Shown here: positions 52,725-62,103 of the stretch, one piece after another
Position numbering within the stretch: position 1 is the first letter of the stretch
Layout: the number at the start of each line of letters is the position of its first letter
From: Aeromicrobium chenweiae
Lineage (GTDB): Bacteria; Actinomycetota; Actinomycetes; Propionibacteriales; Nocardioidaceae
Direction: 5' to 3'
DNA length: 64,000 nt
Assembly: GCF_003065605.1 (NCBI RefSeq)
Contig: NZ_CP026952.1
Span: forward strand, 248,001 to 312,000
Position numbers and translations under genes: made by a program
Notes under the pieces: generated by a model
What the model was told of the DNA's origin: nothing
The model's database searches: none
The model's input: only the letters and a program-made list of their open reading frames with translations

Positions 52725-52846
52725 GGTCACCGGTCACCGGTCACCGGTCAAAGGTCAACGGGCGAGCGAAGCGAGCCAGCCGGCCTGGTGCGAGCGCCAG
52801 CGAGCAGCAGGAATGAGCGGCGAGCGCAGCGAGCCGCGCCCGGCTA
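52725..52846. repeat. Heptamer tandem array and GAGCGAAGCGAGC-type repeats
   Basis: Three exact GGTCACC units and two degenerate ones (GGTCAAA, GGTCAAC) fill 52725-52759. They are followed by GGCGAGCGAAGCGAGCC and, at 52820-52834, GGCGAGCGCAGCGAGCC, which are self-complementary in part. The stretch separates the convergent bioQ and guaB1 genes; no gene is visible. Confidence 0.8.
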
Positions 52847-54313
<1,467 letters not shown>

Positions 54314-54377
54314 CTACCGGGGAGGTGTGCACGAGCGGGGCCATCGAACCGGGAGATCCCCGCGATGACGGGCGCAC

Positions 54378-55058
54378 TCAGCGGAAGTCGAGCAGCATCG
54401 TGTCGGGCGGCGGTGCCGCCTGGCCGAGGCTGGACTTGTCGACCGTGGCCCGCAGGCACGAGGTCTCGTGCCGCAGCCGCAGGAAGCCGGTCTGCCCGCC
54501 GTACGTCATGAACAGGTCACGGACCTGCGAGAGCGCGGCCTCGCCGACCGACGGGTGCTTGGTCGCCTGGGCGAAGCGCAGCAGCCCGGGCAGGTCGAGC
54601 TTCTCCCACGAGCCGATCTCGTGCGTCTCGGGCGGGTGGAACAGTCCGGACGCGCTGAACGTGTCGGCCAGCGGTGCCCCGCGGTCGACCACGCCGATGA
54701 TCTCGCGCAGCTTGCGCATCCACGGGATCGAGTCGTCGTGCCGCTGGGAGATCGTGGACAGCAGCCCCTCGGGTCGCAGCACGCGGGCGTACTCGGCCAG
54801 GGCCGTGGGCGCCTCGCGCAGCTCGGGAGCGATGACCACGTCGAACGCATCGCCGATGAACGGCAGCCGCTCACCCGCGCTGCGGACGTACTGGATGTCG
54901 GGGTGGCGGCGCGACGTGACGTCGTCACCGGCGACGACGACCTCATGCCCCTGCTCGGCGAGCTGGTACGCGAGCGATCCGTCTCCGAGGTGCAGCACGC
55001 AGGACAGACGATCCCCCACCAGCCACTTGGCCGTGCGATCTTCCGGGGAGTCGTTCAT
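54378..55058 (-). CDS. Class I SAM-dependent methyltransferase-like protein
   Basis: A 226-residue protein with a Rossmann methyltransferase core. VLHLGDGSLAYQLAEQGHEVVVAGDD covers motif I (here GDGSLA instead of GxGxG), FDVVIAPELREAPTALAEYARVLRPEGLL covers motifs II-III. Actinobacterial relatives are annotated only as methyltransferases. Substrate unknown. The ATG at 55058 was chosen over a longer frame overlapping the divergent gene. The gap to that gene is 49 bases, so the promoters overlap. Confidence 0.82.
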   Translation of the reverse strand: MNDSPEDRTAKWLVGDRLSCVLHLGDGSLAYQLAEQGHEVVVAGDDVTSRRHPDIQYVRSAGERLPFIGDAFDVVIAPELREAPTALAEYARVLRPEGLLSTISQRHDDSIPWMRKLREIIGVVDRGAPLADTFSASGLFHPPETHEIGSWEKLDLPGLLRFAQATKHPSVGEAALSQVRDLFMTYGGQTGFLRLRHETSCLRATVDKSSLGQAAPPPDTMLLDFR

Positions 55059-55107
55059 TGTTCGAAGGCTACCGGGCCGCCCGAGGGGCTGACGGTACGC
55101 TTCGGGC

Positions 55108-55824
55108 GTGTCCGATCCGTTCATCTCGGCTGCCGCTCTCGAAGGCATCCCGTCCACCTACGCCGGCACCCGCGACGGCATCGACGGCATCCTGCGCGAC
55201 CGGGGCCTGCGCCGCAGCTCGCCGGACGACACCGCCCGCTCGCTGCTGGTCGGGGCGGCGGCGACCGCGTCGCTGGAGGGCAGCACGTACGAGGTCGAGG
55301 AGCTGGCCGCCGGCGGCGGGGACGCCCTGGCCCGCGGGGCGGTGCGCCTCTCGACCGAGCTGCTGGGCCTGCTGCCGGTCTGGAACCGCTCGCCCGTGCA
55401 GGCCCTCGCCCGGATCCACGCCCTGGCCGCGTCCGGGTCGGTCGACGACGCCGACCTCGGCCGCCCGGTGAACCCCGCCGGTGTGGCCCGGCTGACCGAG
55501 CTCGCCTGGATGCTGGGCCGGCCCACCGAGGCGCCCGGGCTCGTGGTCGCGGCGCTCGTCCACGCCGAGATCAGCTCCGCGGGCGCATTCGCGACGCACA
55601 ACGGCGTCATCGGGCGGGCCGCCGAGCGTCTCGTCCTGGTGTCCAAGGGGGTCGATCCCGCGTCGGTGCTCGTCCCCGAGGCCGGCCACGCCGCCGAGGC
55701 CGACGGCTACCGATCGGCGCTCGCGGCGTACGGCAGCGGCAAGCCGACGGGTGTGCACCAGTGGCTGATGTACGCCTCGCAGGCGTTCACCCGCGCGGCC
55801 GAGGCGTCCCCGCTCGCGCGCTGA
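55108..55824 (+). CDS. Fic-like protein with degenerate active-site motif
   Basis: A 238-residue helical protein. SLLVGAAATASLEGSTYEVEELAAG resembles the inhibitory helix region ((S/T)xxxE(G/N)), and AHAEISSAGAFATHNGVIGRAAERLVLVSKGVDP aligns with the Fic core HPFxxGNGR-xxR, but the catalytic His is absent and GNG reads HNG. In relatives this stretch is nearer to PFAxGNG. The product may thus be inactive as an AMP transferase. These proteins are often labelled oxidoreductase in databases without basis. It lies divergent from the methyltransferase and convergent with the HAD gene; a hairpin follows. Confidence 0.7.
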   Translation: MSDPFISAAALEGIPSTYAGTRDGIDGILRDRGLRRSSPDDTARSLLVGAAATASLEGSTYEVEELAAGGGDALARGAVRLSTELLGLLPVWNRSPVQALARIHALAASGSVDDADLGRPVNPAGVARLTELAWMLGRPTEAPGLVVAALVHAEISSAGAFATHNGVIGRAAERLVLVSKGVDPASVLVPEAGHAAEADGYRSALAAYGSGKPTGVHQWLMYASQAFTRAAEASPLAR

Positions 55825-55850
55825 TCGCGATCGTCGGCGGCACACAGAGC

Positions 55851-55884
55851 GGCGACGCCGACACTCGAGGGAGTCGACGTCGCC
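55851..55884. terminator. Hairpin after the Fic-like gene
   Basis: GGCGACGCCGACACTC pairs with GAGTCGACGTCGCC with one mismatch and one bulge. Confidence 0.5.
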
Positions 55885-56120
55885 AAGCTCAGCACTCTCA
55901 TGGCTACCAGGCGTGCTGGATCGGAGTCGTCATGGCTCCAGTGAAATCCCTGAGTGGTCTGGAGTCCGGCGAGCGACTGTCCCTGAGATGGGTGATCGCC
56001 GCGTGGGTACCGATGTGCTGAGCCGCTTGTGGAGTTGTCTGTCCTTCATGTGTACGCCCCCGACGGCAGATCCGACAGGCCTACTCGGGCGTAATGTTCT
56101 GCGCCTTCGTTCACAAGCGG
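55885..56120. other. Non-coding gap of lower GC before the HAD gene end
   Basis: About 235 bases with lower GC than the surroundings and no reading frame with actinobacterial codon bias. A few short frames exist (for example from 55932, MAPVKSLSGLESGER) but have no ribosome site or recognisable product. It may be a decayed gene or acquired fragment. Confidence 0.5.
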
Positions 56121-56924
56121 TCAGGCAGCGAAGCGTCCCTTGCGTCGGGTGACCAGGGCCATGGCGACCGCGCCCACGGCGCTCGCGGCGACCGCGACGG
56201 CAGCGGCCTTGCCCACCCGGGTGTCGAGGCCCAGCCGGCGACGCAGCGCGACGGGGCGGGCGAACGTCAGGATCGGCCAGTCGTTCTCCTCGGCGATCCG
56301 CCGCAGGGCGCGGTCGGGGTTGACCGCGAACGGGTGGCCCACCGCCTCGAGCATCGGCACGTCGGTCTCGGAGTCGGAGTAGGCGTACGACTCGGAGAGG
56401 TCGTAGCCGCGCTGCTCGGCCAGGTGGCGCATCGCGACGGCCTTGTTGGGGCCGTACGCGTAGAAGTCGACCTCGCCGGTGTAGCGGCCCTCCTCGGCCA
56501 GCAGGGTGGTCGCGATGACGTGGTCGACGCCGAGCATCGCACCGATCGGCTCGACCACCTCCACGCCCGAGGCGGACACGATGATGACGTCCCGGCCCGC
56601 GGCCTGGTGCTCCTCGATCAGCGTCACGGCCTCCTCGAAGACCAGCGGGTCGATGATCGTGTGCAGCGTCTCGGCGACGGACTGGCGGACCACGTTGACG
56701 TCCCAGCCGGTCACCATCTGGGTCAGGTAGGCGCGCATCTTCTCGAGCTGGTCGTGGTCGGCGCCGCTGATCGAGAACATGAAGTTCGCGTACGCGCTGC
56801 GCAGCACCGCTCGGCGGCTCAGCAGCCCGCCCTCGTAGAACGGCTTGCCGAAGGCAAGCGTGCTCGACTTCGCGATGATCGTCTTGTCGAGGTCGAAGAA
56901 TGCCGCAGTCCGCGTCGGGCTCAC
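56121..56924 (-). CDS. HAD-family phosphatase, SerB-like (Rv3661-type)
   Basis: A 267-residue HAD-IB hydrolase. Motif 1 is AAFFDLDKTIIAKSS with the nucleophile Asp, motif 2 is IIVSASGVEVVEP, motif 3 uses Lys in GPNKAVAMRHL, and motif 4 is YSDSETDVPMLEAVG. A C-terminal hydrophobic stretch (about 238-258) may anchor it to the membrane. Relatives dephosphorylate phosphoserine or phospholipid precursors; the mycobacterial neighbour of ssd/tad genes, Rv3661, is of this class. GTG at 56924 was chosen. It is divergent from the pilus operon. Confidence 0.9.
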   Translation of the reverse strand: MSPTRTAAFFDLDKTIIAKSSTLAFGKPFYEGGLLSRRAVLRSAYANFMFSISGADHDQLEKMRAYLTQMVTGWDVNVVRQSVAETLHTIIDPLVFEEAVTLIEEHQAAGRDVIIVSASGVEVVEPIGAMLGVDHVIATTLLAEEGRYTGEVDFYAYGPNKAVAMRHLAEQRGYDLSESYAYSDSETDVPMLEAVGHPFAVNPDRALRRIAEENDWPILTFARPVALRRRLGLDTRVGKAAAVAVAASAVGAVAMALVTRRKGRFAA

Positions 56925-57029
56925 CCCATCAGGATAGGGGCGTCCACATGAGCCGCGCGCAGGCTCGGCCGTCCACAGGCGGGTGAGAGCAGGTTTTGCC
57001 CGGCGGCGCCGGCGGCGATCGTCGTACCC

Positions 57030-58070
57030 ATGACCGACGCGCAGCCCCCGTTGATCGCGACCGCGGACGCGCAGCTGATCGAGCTCGCCCAGCGGTGGTG
57101 CGCCGCGCTGGGCACGAGCCCGGAGGTCGCGCGCGACGTCACCGCCGCGCGGAGGTCGTGGCGCGGCGCGTCCGCCGTGATTGCCGGAGAGGACCTGGCC
57201 GACGGGCTGGTCGGGGCGGGCGTCACCCGCCGGGACCACGTCGTGATCGTCGCTCGCGAGCCGGCGACGTGCTGGCCGGTCGCGGTGGAGCTGGGCGCCG
57301 CCGCCGTGTGCGGCCTGTTCGAGGAGGACCGGGTGCTGGCTGCGCTGGCCTCCGCGCTCGACGGCCGTGACGAGGCGTGCGTCGTGAGCGTCGTCGGCGG
57401 GTCGGGCGGTGCGGGCGCGTCCACGCTGGTCGCCGCGCTCGCGGTCGTCGCCGGACGTCGCGGGTTCCGCTCGCTGGCATTTGACGGCGACCCGCTCGGC
57501 GGAGGGCTCGAGCTCGTGCTGGGTGCCGAGCGCGCGCCCGGCCTGCGCTGGCACGACTTCGCCATGACCCGCGGCCGGATCGACGCCGGCTCGCTGGCCG
57601 ACGTGCTGCCGGTGCACCACGGGACCGCCACCTTGTCCTGGGCCCGGGACGAGCGCGGCCCGCTCCCGGAGTCCCTTCCTGCGGTGGTCACCGCGGCGGT
57701 GCGCGGATTCGACCTCGTGGCGGTCGACGCCCCGCGGCAGCTCGACCCGGCCGGGGTCGAGCTGGTCGGCCGATCGGTCCTCACGGTCCTGCTGGTGCCC
57801 GAGGAGATCGCCGCGGTCATGGCGGCCCGGACGGTCCTCGAGCGGCTGCGACGCAGCGCCCCCGCCGTCGGTCTCGTCACGGTCGCCCGTCGAGGCGGCA
57901 TCGGCCCGGGACCGGTCGCCGAGGCGCTCGACCTGCCGGTGCTGGTCCGGCACCGGCACGACCGGCGCCTGCGCTCGGCGGTCGACCGAGGCCAGGGGCC
58001 GGCCCACTCGCGGGCCCTGCGACGTACGGCCGCGGCCGTGCTCGACGCGCTCGGGATGGAGCGCCCATGA
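57030..58070 (+). CDS. Ssd/CpaE-like MinD-family protein of the Tad locus
   Basis: A 346-residue protein. An N-terminal receiver-like region (about 1-110, with VVIVAREP and AAAVCGLFEEDRVL) precedes a MinD/ParA domain. The P-loop is GGSGGAGASTLVAAL, lacking both lysines of the deviant Walker A, so ATP binding is probably altered; FDGDPLGGGLELVLG and LVAVDAPRQLDPAG follow. Mycobacterial Ssd (Rv3660c) has the same loss and blocks septum formation when overexpressed. As first gene of the pilus operon it corresponds to CpaE/TadZ, which places the pilus machine. Stop overlaps the cpaF start. Confidence 0.88.
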   Translation: MTDAQPPLIATADAQLIELAQRWCAALGTSPEVARDVTAARRSWRGASAVIAGEDLADGLVGAGVTRRDHVVIVAREPATCWPVAVELGAAAVCGLFEEDRVLAALASALDGRDEACVVSVVGGSGGAGASTLVAALAVVAGRRGFRSLAFDGDPLGGGLELVLGAERAPGLRWHDFAMTRGRIDAGSLADVLPVHHGTATLSWARDERGPLPESLPAVVTAAVRGFDLVAVDAPRQLDPAGVELVGRSVLTVLLVPEEIAAVMAARTVLERLRRSAPAVGLVTVARRGGIGPGPVAEALDLPVLVRHRHDRRLRSAVDRGQGPAHSRALRRTAAAVLDALGMERP

Positions 58071-59209
58071 CCGAGGTGCCGATGATCGAGCGGGTGCGCC
58101 GGCGTCTCGCGGCCGACGCCTCGGACCCGACCGCGCACAGCGTCGCGGAGGCGCTCCGAGCCGAGAACCAGCTGGCCGGCTCCGACACCGTCCTGGCGCT
58201 CGTCGACCAGCTGCGCAGCGAGACGCGCGGGGCGGGGCTGCTCGACCCGCTGCTCGCCCTGCCGGGCGTGACCGACGTGCTGGTCAACGGCCCGGATGCT
58301 GTGTACGTCGACCGCGGGCGCGGTCTGGAGATGTCCGTGGTGCGGTTCGCGGACGAGGCAGAGGTGCGCCGGCTGGCTCAGCGGCTGGCCGCGCAGGCCG
58401 GACGACGACTGGACGACGCCAGCCCGTGGGTGGACGCGCGTCTCGGCGACGGCACCCGGCTGCACGCCGTCCTCGCACCGCTCGCCAGGCCGGGCACCGC
58501 GTTGTCGTTGCGGGTCCCGGCCCGCCGGACGTTCACCCTCGAGCAGCTGCACGCGGTCGGCTCGTTGTCCGACGAGGCGCTGACCTGTCTGCGACGCATC
58601 GTCGCCTCCCGCACGGCGTTCGTGATCTCCGGGGGCACCGGCTCGGGCAAGACGACCCTGCTGGCGGCCCTGCTCGGCGCGGTCGACCCGCACGAGCGGA
58701 TCGTCGTCGTCGAGGACTCGACGGAGCTGCGGCCCGACCACCCCCACGTCGTCGGTCTCGAGGCCCGTCCGGCCAACGTCGAGGGGGCCGGCCTGGTCAC
58801 GGTGCGCGACCTGGTGCGCCAGGCGCTGCGCATGCGTCCCGACCGGCTGGTCGTGGGGGAGGTCCGCGGTGCGGAGGTCGTCGATCTGCTCGCGGCGCTC
58901 AACACCGGGCACGAGGGTGGCTGCGGCACCGTGCACGCGAATGCGCCGGCGGACGTCCCGGCCCGGTTCGAGGCGCTCGGCGTCGCGGCGGGCATGCCCC
59001 GCGACGCAGTCCACAGCCAGTTCGCCTCGAGCATCGAGCTGGTCATCCACCTGGCCCGGCGATCGGACGGTCGTCGCGTCGTCGAGCAGGTGGCCGTCAC
59101 GGACCGCGCCCACGACGGGATGGTCTCGTGCCACACCGCCCTGGACTTCGCTCCCGACGGCGCGCGGGCGGGTCCGGGTCATCCGCGGCTCGTCGAGGTG
59201 CTGCGATGA
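58067..59209 (+). CDS. tadA: Tad secretion ATPase TadA/CpaF
   Basis: A 380-residue type II/IV secretion ATPase. Walker A is ISGGTGSGKTTLLAALLG, the Asp box is VVVEDSTELRPDHPHV, Walker B is MRPDRLVVGEVRGAE and the His box is GHEGGCGTVHANAP. It powers assembly of Flp-type pili from the cytoplasmic face. Slightly shorter than Gram-negative TadA, normal for actinobacteria. It overlaps both neighbours by 4 bases (ATGA). Confidence 0.95.
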   Translation: MTEVPMIERVRRRLAADASDPTAHSVAEALRAENQLAGSDTVLALVDQLRSETRGAGLLDPLLALPGVTDVLVNGPDAVYVDRGRGLEMSVVRFADEAEVRRLAQRLAAQAGRRLDDASPWVDARLGDGTRLHAVLAPLARPGTALSLRVPARRTFTLEQLHAVGSLSDEALTCLRRIVASRTAFVISGGTGSGKTTLLAALLGAVDPHERIVVVEDSTELRPDHPHVVGLEARPANVEGAGLVTVRDLVRQALRMRPDRLVVGEVRGAEVVDLLAALNTGHEGGCGTVHANAPADVPARFEALGVAAGMPRDAVHSQFASSIELVIHLARRSDGRRVVEQVAVTDRAHDGMVSCHTALDFAPDGARAGPGHPRLVEVLR

Positions 59210-59997
59210 CGGTGGTGGCCGCCGCCGGCGTCGTGATGGCCGTGCTCCTGTGGCGTCCGCCCGGGCGGTGGCTCGTCCGGCACCGTACGGGGCGGCGGCC
59301 CGTCGAGGTGTCCCGCGGCCAGGTCACGGCCGCAGCCGTGGTGGCCGTCGCGTTGTCCGCCGCCGGGCAGGTGCGGGGCCCTCGGCTGATCCTCGCCGCG
59401 ACCGTCGTTGGGGTCGGGGTGTTCGCGGCACGCCAGCTGGGCACGTCGCGCAGGCAGGAGCGCGAGCGTCGCAGACGGGCCGAGGTGGCGGAGGTCCTCG
59501 GGCTGCTGGCCGCGGAGCTGCGGGCCGGTCTGCTGCCGGTGCGCACGCTGACCGGGCTCGCCGCTGACTTCGACTTCCTCGGGCCGGCCGCCCGGGCGGC
59601 CGATCTCGGCGGTGACGTCCCGGCTGCGCTCCGTGAGGCTTCGACGGTCCGGGGCCGCGAGACGTTGCTGGAGGTGGCCGCGGCGTGGCAGGTGGCCGAG
59701 CGCGCCGGAGCGCCGCTCGCGGCGGCACTGGGGCGGCTGGAGGACGCGGTCCGGGACCGTCGTGAGATCGAGCGCGAGGTGCAGGCGGGGGCGGGACCCG
59801 CCCGGGCGACCGGACGGCTGATGGCGGTGCTCCCGGTGGTCGGCCTGGGACTCGGCTCCGGCATGGGCGGTGACCCGGTGGCCGTCCTGACCGGCACCTG
59901 GATCGGGGTGACGTGCCTCGCCGCCGGATGCGCCCTCGCGTGCCTGGGCATCGCCTGGGTGGAGCGCATCGCGGCCGCCACGGAGCTCACGTCGTGA
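59206..59997 (+). CDS. tadB: Tad pilus inner-membrane platform protein TadB-like
   Basis: A 263-residue membrane protein with a T2SF domain. Hydrophobic segments occur near the N-terminus (about 3-18), at 42-75 and near the C-terminus (205-255). The cytoplasmic part holds AEVLGLLAAELRAGLLPVRTL and AWQVAERAGAPLAAALGRLEDAVRDRREIEREV, typical of the GspF/TadB fold. It forms the assembly platform with TadC. ATG at 59206 overlaps the tadA stop. It corresponds to Rv3658c by position. Confidence 0.88.
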   Translation: MTVVAAAGVVMAVLLWRPPGRWLVRHRTGRRPVEVSRGQVTAAAVVAVALSAAGQVRGPRLILAATVVGVGVFAARQLGTSRRQERERRRRAEVAEVLGLLAAELRAGLLPVRTLTGLAADFDFLGPAARAADLGGDVPAALREASTVRGRETLLEVAAAWQVAERAGAPLAAALGRLEDAVRDRREIEREVQAGAGPARATGRLMAVLPVVGLGLGSGMGGDPVAVLTGTWIGVTCLAAGCALACLGIAWVERIAAATELTS

Positions 59998-60692
59998 CAG
60001 CGGCGTTGCTGGTCGCGGCGGCGGTCTGGTGCCTCGTCCCCGTCCCGCCGACCCGTCGGGCGCGTCAGGTCCTCGGGGCGGGAGGGCCGTCCCGGACCGT
60101 CGACCTGCGGCTCGTTGCCGCGGCGATGGCGCCCTTGGGCGCCGTGCTGCTGCTGGGCGTGCCGATCGGCCTGCTCGTCGGAGCTGCTCTCGCGCCGGTC
60201 GTGCACCGTGCCGTCGGACGACTCGAGTCGGCGTCCGCCCGGGCGCGTGCCGCCGCGATCGAGGCTGCGCTGCCGGCGGCGCTCGACCTCATGGTGGCCG
60301 CGTTGGAGGTGGGTCGGCCGCCCGTGTCGGCGTTCGCACTGGTGGCCGAGGCCACGGCTCCTCCGCTGGGGCCGGAGCTCGGGGCGATCGCGGGGCGGCT
60401 CGCGATCGCCGCCGACTCCGACTCGGTGTGGCGCTCCGTCGCGGGGGACCCGGTGCTGGCGTCCGTGGGTCGCGCGTTCCGACGGGCCGAGGCGTCGGGC
60501 ATGCCGGTGGCGGGGATCGTGGCCACGGTGGCGACGGAGATGCGCCGCGAGCGCGCGGCGAGGCTGCGGGAGCACAGTCGCAAGGTGGCCGTCCGCACCG
60601 CGGCACCACTCGGTGCGTGCTTCCTGCCGGCGTTCTTCCTCATCGGGATCGTCCCCACGGTGCTGGCGTCGTTCCAGTCCTTCCGGTGGTGA
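59994..60692 (+). CDS. tadC: Tad pilus inner-membrane platform protein TadC-like
   Basis: A 232-residue T2SF-domain protein: helices at about 3-18 and 40-75, then IEAALPAALDLMVAALEVGRPPVSAFALVAEA and VGRAFRRAEASGMPVAGIVATVATEMRRERAARLREHSRKVAVRTAAPLG in the cytoplasmic domain (each seen in shorter motifs), and a final helix (FLPAFFLIGIVPTVL). It pairs with TadB. GTG at 59994 overlaps the tadB stop. A 119-base gap follows before the pilins, where a second promoter or processing site may lie, since pilins need higher expression. Confidence 0.88.
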   Translation: MTAALLVAAAVWCLVPVPPTRRARQVLGAGGPSRTVDLRLVAAAMAPLGAVLLLGVPIGLLVGAALAPVVHRAVGRLESASARARAAAIEAALPAALDLMVAALEVGRPPVSAFALVAEATAPPLGPELGAIAGRLAIAADSDSVWRSVAGDPVLASVGRAFRRAEASGMPVAGIVATVATEMRRERAARLREHSRKVAVRTAAPLGACFLPAFFLIGIVPTVLASFQSFRW

Positions 60693-60811
60693 CCGTCCAC
60701 AGCCGGCAGGCGCCCGACCGCGCCGTCCCCAGCCGCCGGATCCGCGCACAGATCCGGGGGCGTCCCGCCACATCTTCTCCATGACAGATCCACCCATCGA
60801 AAGGACAACTC

Positions 60812-60985
60812 ATGAAGAAGCTGCGCGCCCGGGTTGAGCAGGGCATGACCACTGCGGAGTACACCGTCGGCACCCTCGGGGCCTGCACGATCGGCGGGGT
60901 CCTGGTGAAGGTCGGCCAGTCCGAGTGGTTCGGCGACATCGTCAAGGACCTCATCGAGAAGATCCCCGACCTGCTCCCGTTCTGA
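60812..60985 (+). CDS. Flp-like pilin, DUF4244 family, first copy
   Basis: A 57-residue protein. A short basic leader (MKKLRARVEQG) is followed by MTTAEYTVGTLGA and a hydrophobic helix. Glu at +5 and Tyr at +6 after Gly match the Flp prepilin cleavage motif G-xxxxEY exactly. AAAGGA lies before the ATG. The DUF4244 family is found at this place in the Tad loci of actinobacteria (Rv3656c) and most likely forms the pilus fibre. A second, related gene follows 57 bases later. Confidence 0.87.
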   Translation: MKKLRARVEQGMTTAEYTVGTLGACTIGGVLVKVGQSEWFGDIVKDLIEKIPDLLPF

Positions 60986-61042
60986 CACCTCCGGCCGGGG
61001 CGGCCCGTCCGTGCCGCCCCGGCCCCTCCCGAAGGAGATCTC

Positions 61043-61249
61043 ATGGCACACCGAGACGACCGCGGCATGGCCACCGCGGAGTACACGATCGGCACCCTCG
61101 GCGCGGTGCTGATGGCGACGGTCCTCTACAAGATGGGCGTCCTGGGCGTGGACGGGCCGTGGCTGGACGGCCTCTTCGACAAGATCGAGCAGGCCCTGTC
61201 GTGGCGCAACATCTTCAAGGGGATGCCACGCCTCGGCATCCGGTCCTGA
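61043..61249 (+). CDS. Flp-like pilin, DUF4244 family, second copy
   Basis: A 68-residue paralogue of the preceding pilin: leader MAHRDDRG, then MATAEYTIGTLGAVLMATVLYKMG with Glu+5/Tyr+6 after the Gly, and a longer polar C-terminus (DGLFDKIEQALSW, IFKGMPRLGIRS). GAAGGAG precedes the ATG. The two pilins share the TAEYT-GTLGA core but differ strongly in their tails, so one may be the main subunit and the other a minor or tip pilin. Its stop overlaps the TadE-like start (TGATG). Confidence 0.88.
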   Translation: MAHRDDRGMATAEYTIGTLGAVLMATVLYKMGVLGVDGPWLDGLFDKIEQALSWRNIFKGMPRLGIRS

Positions 61250-61599
61250 TGCGCCGCGAACGCGGCATGGTCACCGCCGAGCTGATGACCATCGCGCCGC
61301 TGGGAGTGGCCTTCGCGTTCCTCCTGCTGTGGGTGGTGTCGCTCGGTCTCACCCAGGTGCGGCTCGCCGACGCCTCGCGGGAGTCCGCGCGGATGATCGC
61401 CCGGGGCGAGCCCACGTCGTCGGCGGAGACCGCGGCGAGGCGGCACGCTCCCGACGGGGCCACGGTGCGGGTCGGCGAGGAGGGCGGCGCGGTGGTGGTG
61501 ACGGTCAGCGCGCGGTCGAGGATGCCGCTGCCGTTCTTCTCCGGCATCGGCTCGCGCACCATGACGTCGACGTCGGTCGCCGCGCTGGAGTCCCCATGA
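61249..61599 (+). CDS. TadE-like minor pilin
   Basis: A 116-residue protein with a basic leader MRRERG, then MVTAELMTIAPLGVAFAFLLLWVVSLG, a membrane helix with Glu at +5 after Gly as in type IVb prepilins, and an extracytoplasmic part of about 75 residues with DASRESARMIARGE, a TadE motif. It is probably processed by the same prepilin peptidase as the Flp-like pilins and incorporated as a minor pilin. It overlaps the previous gene by one base and the next by four. Position matches Rv3655c. Confidence 0.86.
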   Translation: MRRERGMVTAELMTIAPLGVAFAFLLLWVVSLGLTQVRLADASRESARMIARGEPTSSAETAARRHAPDGATVRVGEEGGAVVVTVSARSRMPLPFFSGIGSRTMTSTSVAALESP

Positions 61600-61973
61600 G
61601 GCGCGGCGAGCGGGGCGCGGTGACCGTCCACGCCGCGACGGTCGCAACCTTGCTCGTCATCGCGGCGCTCGTCGCGGTGCAGGTCGCCGGCCTCGTCCGG
61701 ATGCGTCACCGGGTGGCGGCTGCGGCCGACCTCGCGGCGCTGGCCGGCTCGCAGGCCAGCGCCGCCGGTGAGGACGGCTGCGCGGCGGCCCGGGCCATCG
61801 CCCGCCGCAACGACGCCCGGCTCGTGTCCTGCCGGATGGACTACGACGTGGCCACGGTGACCGCACGCGCCGAGCGCGCCCCGTGGTGGGGCGTCGCCTG
61901 GTCCACCGAGCAGACGGCGCGCGCCGCCCCCGACTACTACCTCGACCCCGGTCCCGCGAGTGGCGCAGGATGA
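61596..61973 (+). CDS. Rv3654c-like pseudopilin/helicase-secretion neighbourhood protein
   Basis: A 125-residue protein with leader MRRGERG, then AVTVHAATVATLLVIAALVAVQVAGLV as a membrane helix and a small external domain (RHRVAAAADLAALAGSQA, ARRNDARLVSCRMDYDVATV), with two Cys that could form a disulfide. It matches the TadE/TadG-like Rv3654c family at the end of actinobacterial Tad operons. The Glu+5 of the other pilins is replaced by His. Its last codons lie inside the palindromic repeat at 61950, so the C-terminus (GPASGAG) may have been rewritten by insertion of the repeat. Confidence 0.82.
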   Translation: MRRGERGAVTVHAATVATLLVIAALVAVQVAGLVRMRHRVAAAADLAALAGSQASAAGEDGCAAARAIARRNDARLVSCRMDYDVATVTARAERAPWWGVAWSTEQTARAAPDYYLDPGPASGAG

Positions 61974-62019
61974 AGGAACTGAGACGGCGAGTCGTGCAGT
62001 TCTGCGCCACTCGCGGACC
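61950..62019. repeat. Dispersed palindrome, family 3, copy B, overlapping a gene end
   Basis: Arms CGCGAGTGGCGCAG (61955-61968) and CTGCGCCACTCGCG (62002-62015) are perfect over 14 bp, with GGTC/GACC outside and AACTG/CAGTT inside. The stop codon at 61971-61973 lies within the loop side of the element. Confidence 0.8.
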
Positions 62020-62103
62020 GGGTGTGGCTTTTGACGGTCCTGTGACGCTCGGCTGCCACGATGCCTGGATTCGGTGGCATCAGTCTGGGGGCAGGAGCTG
62101 AAG

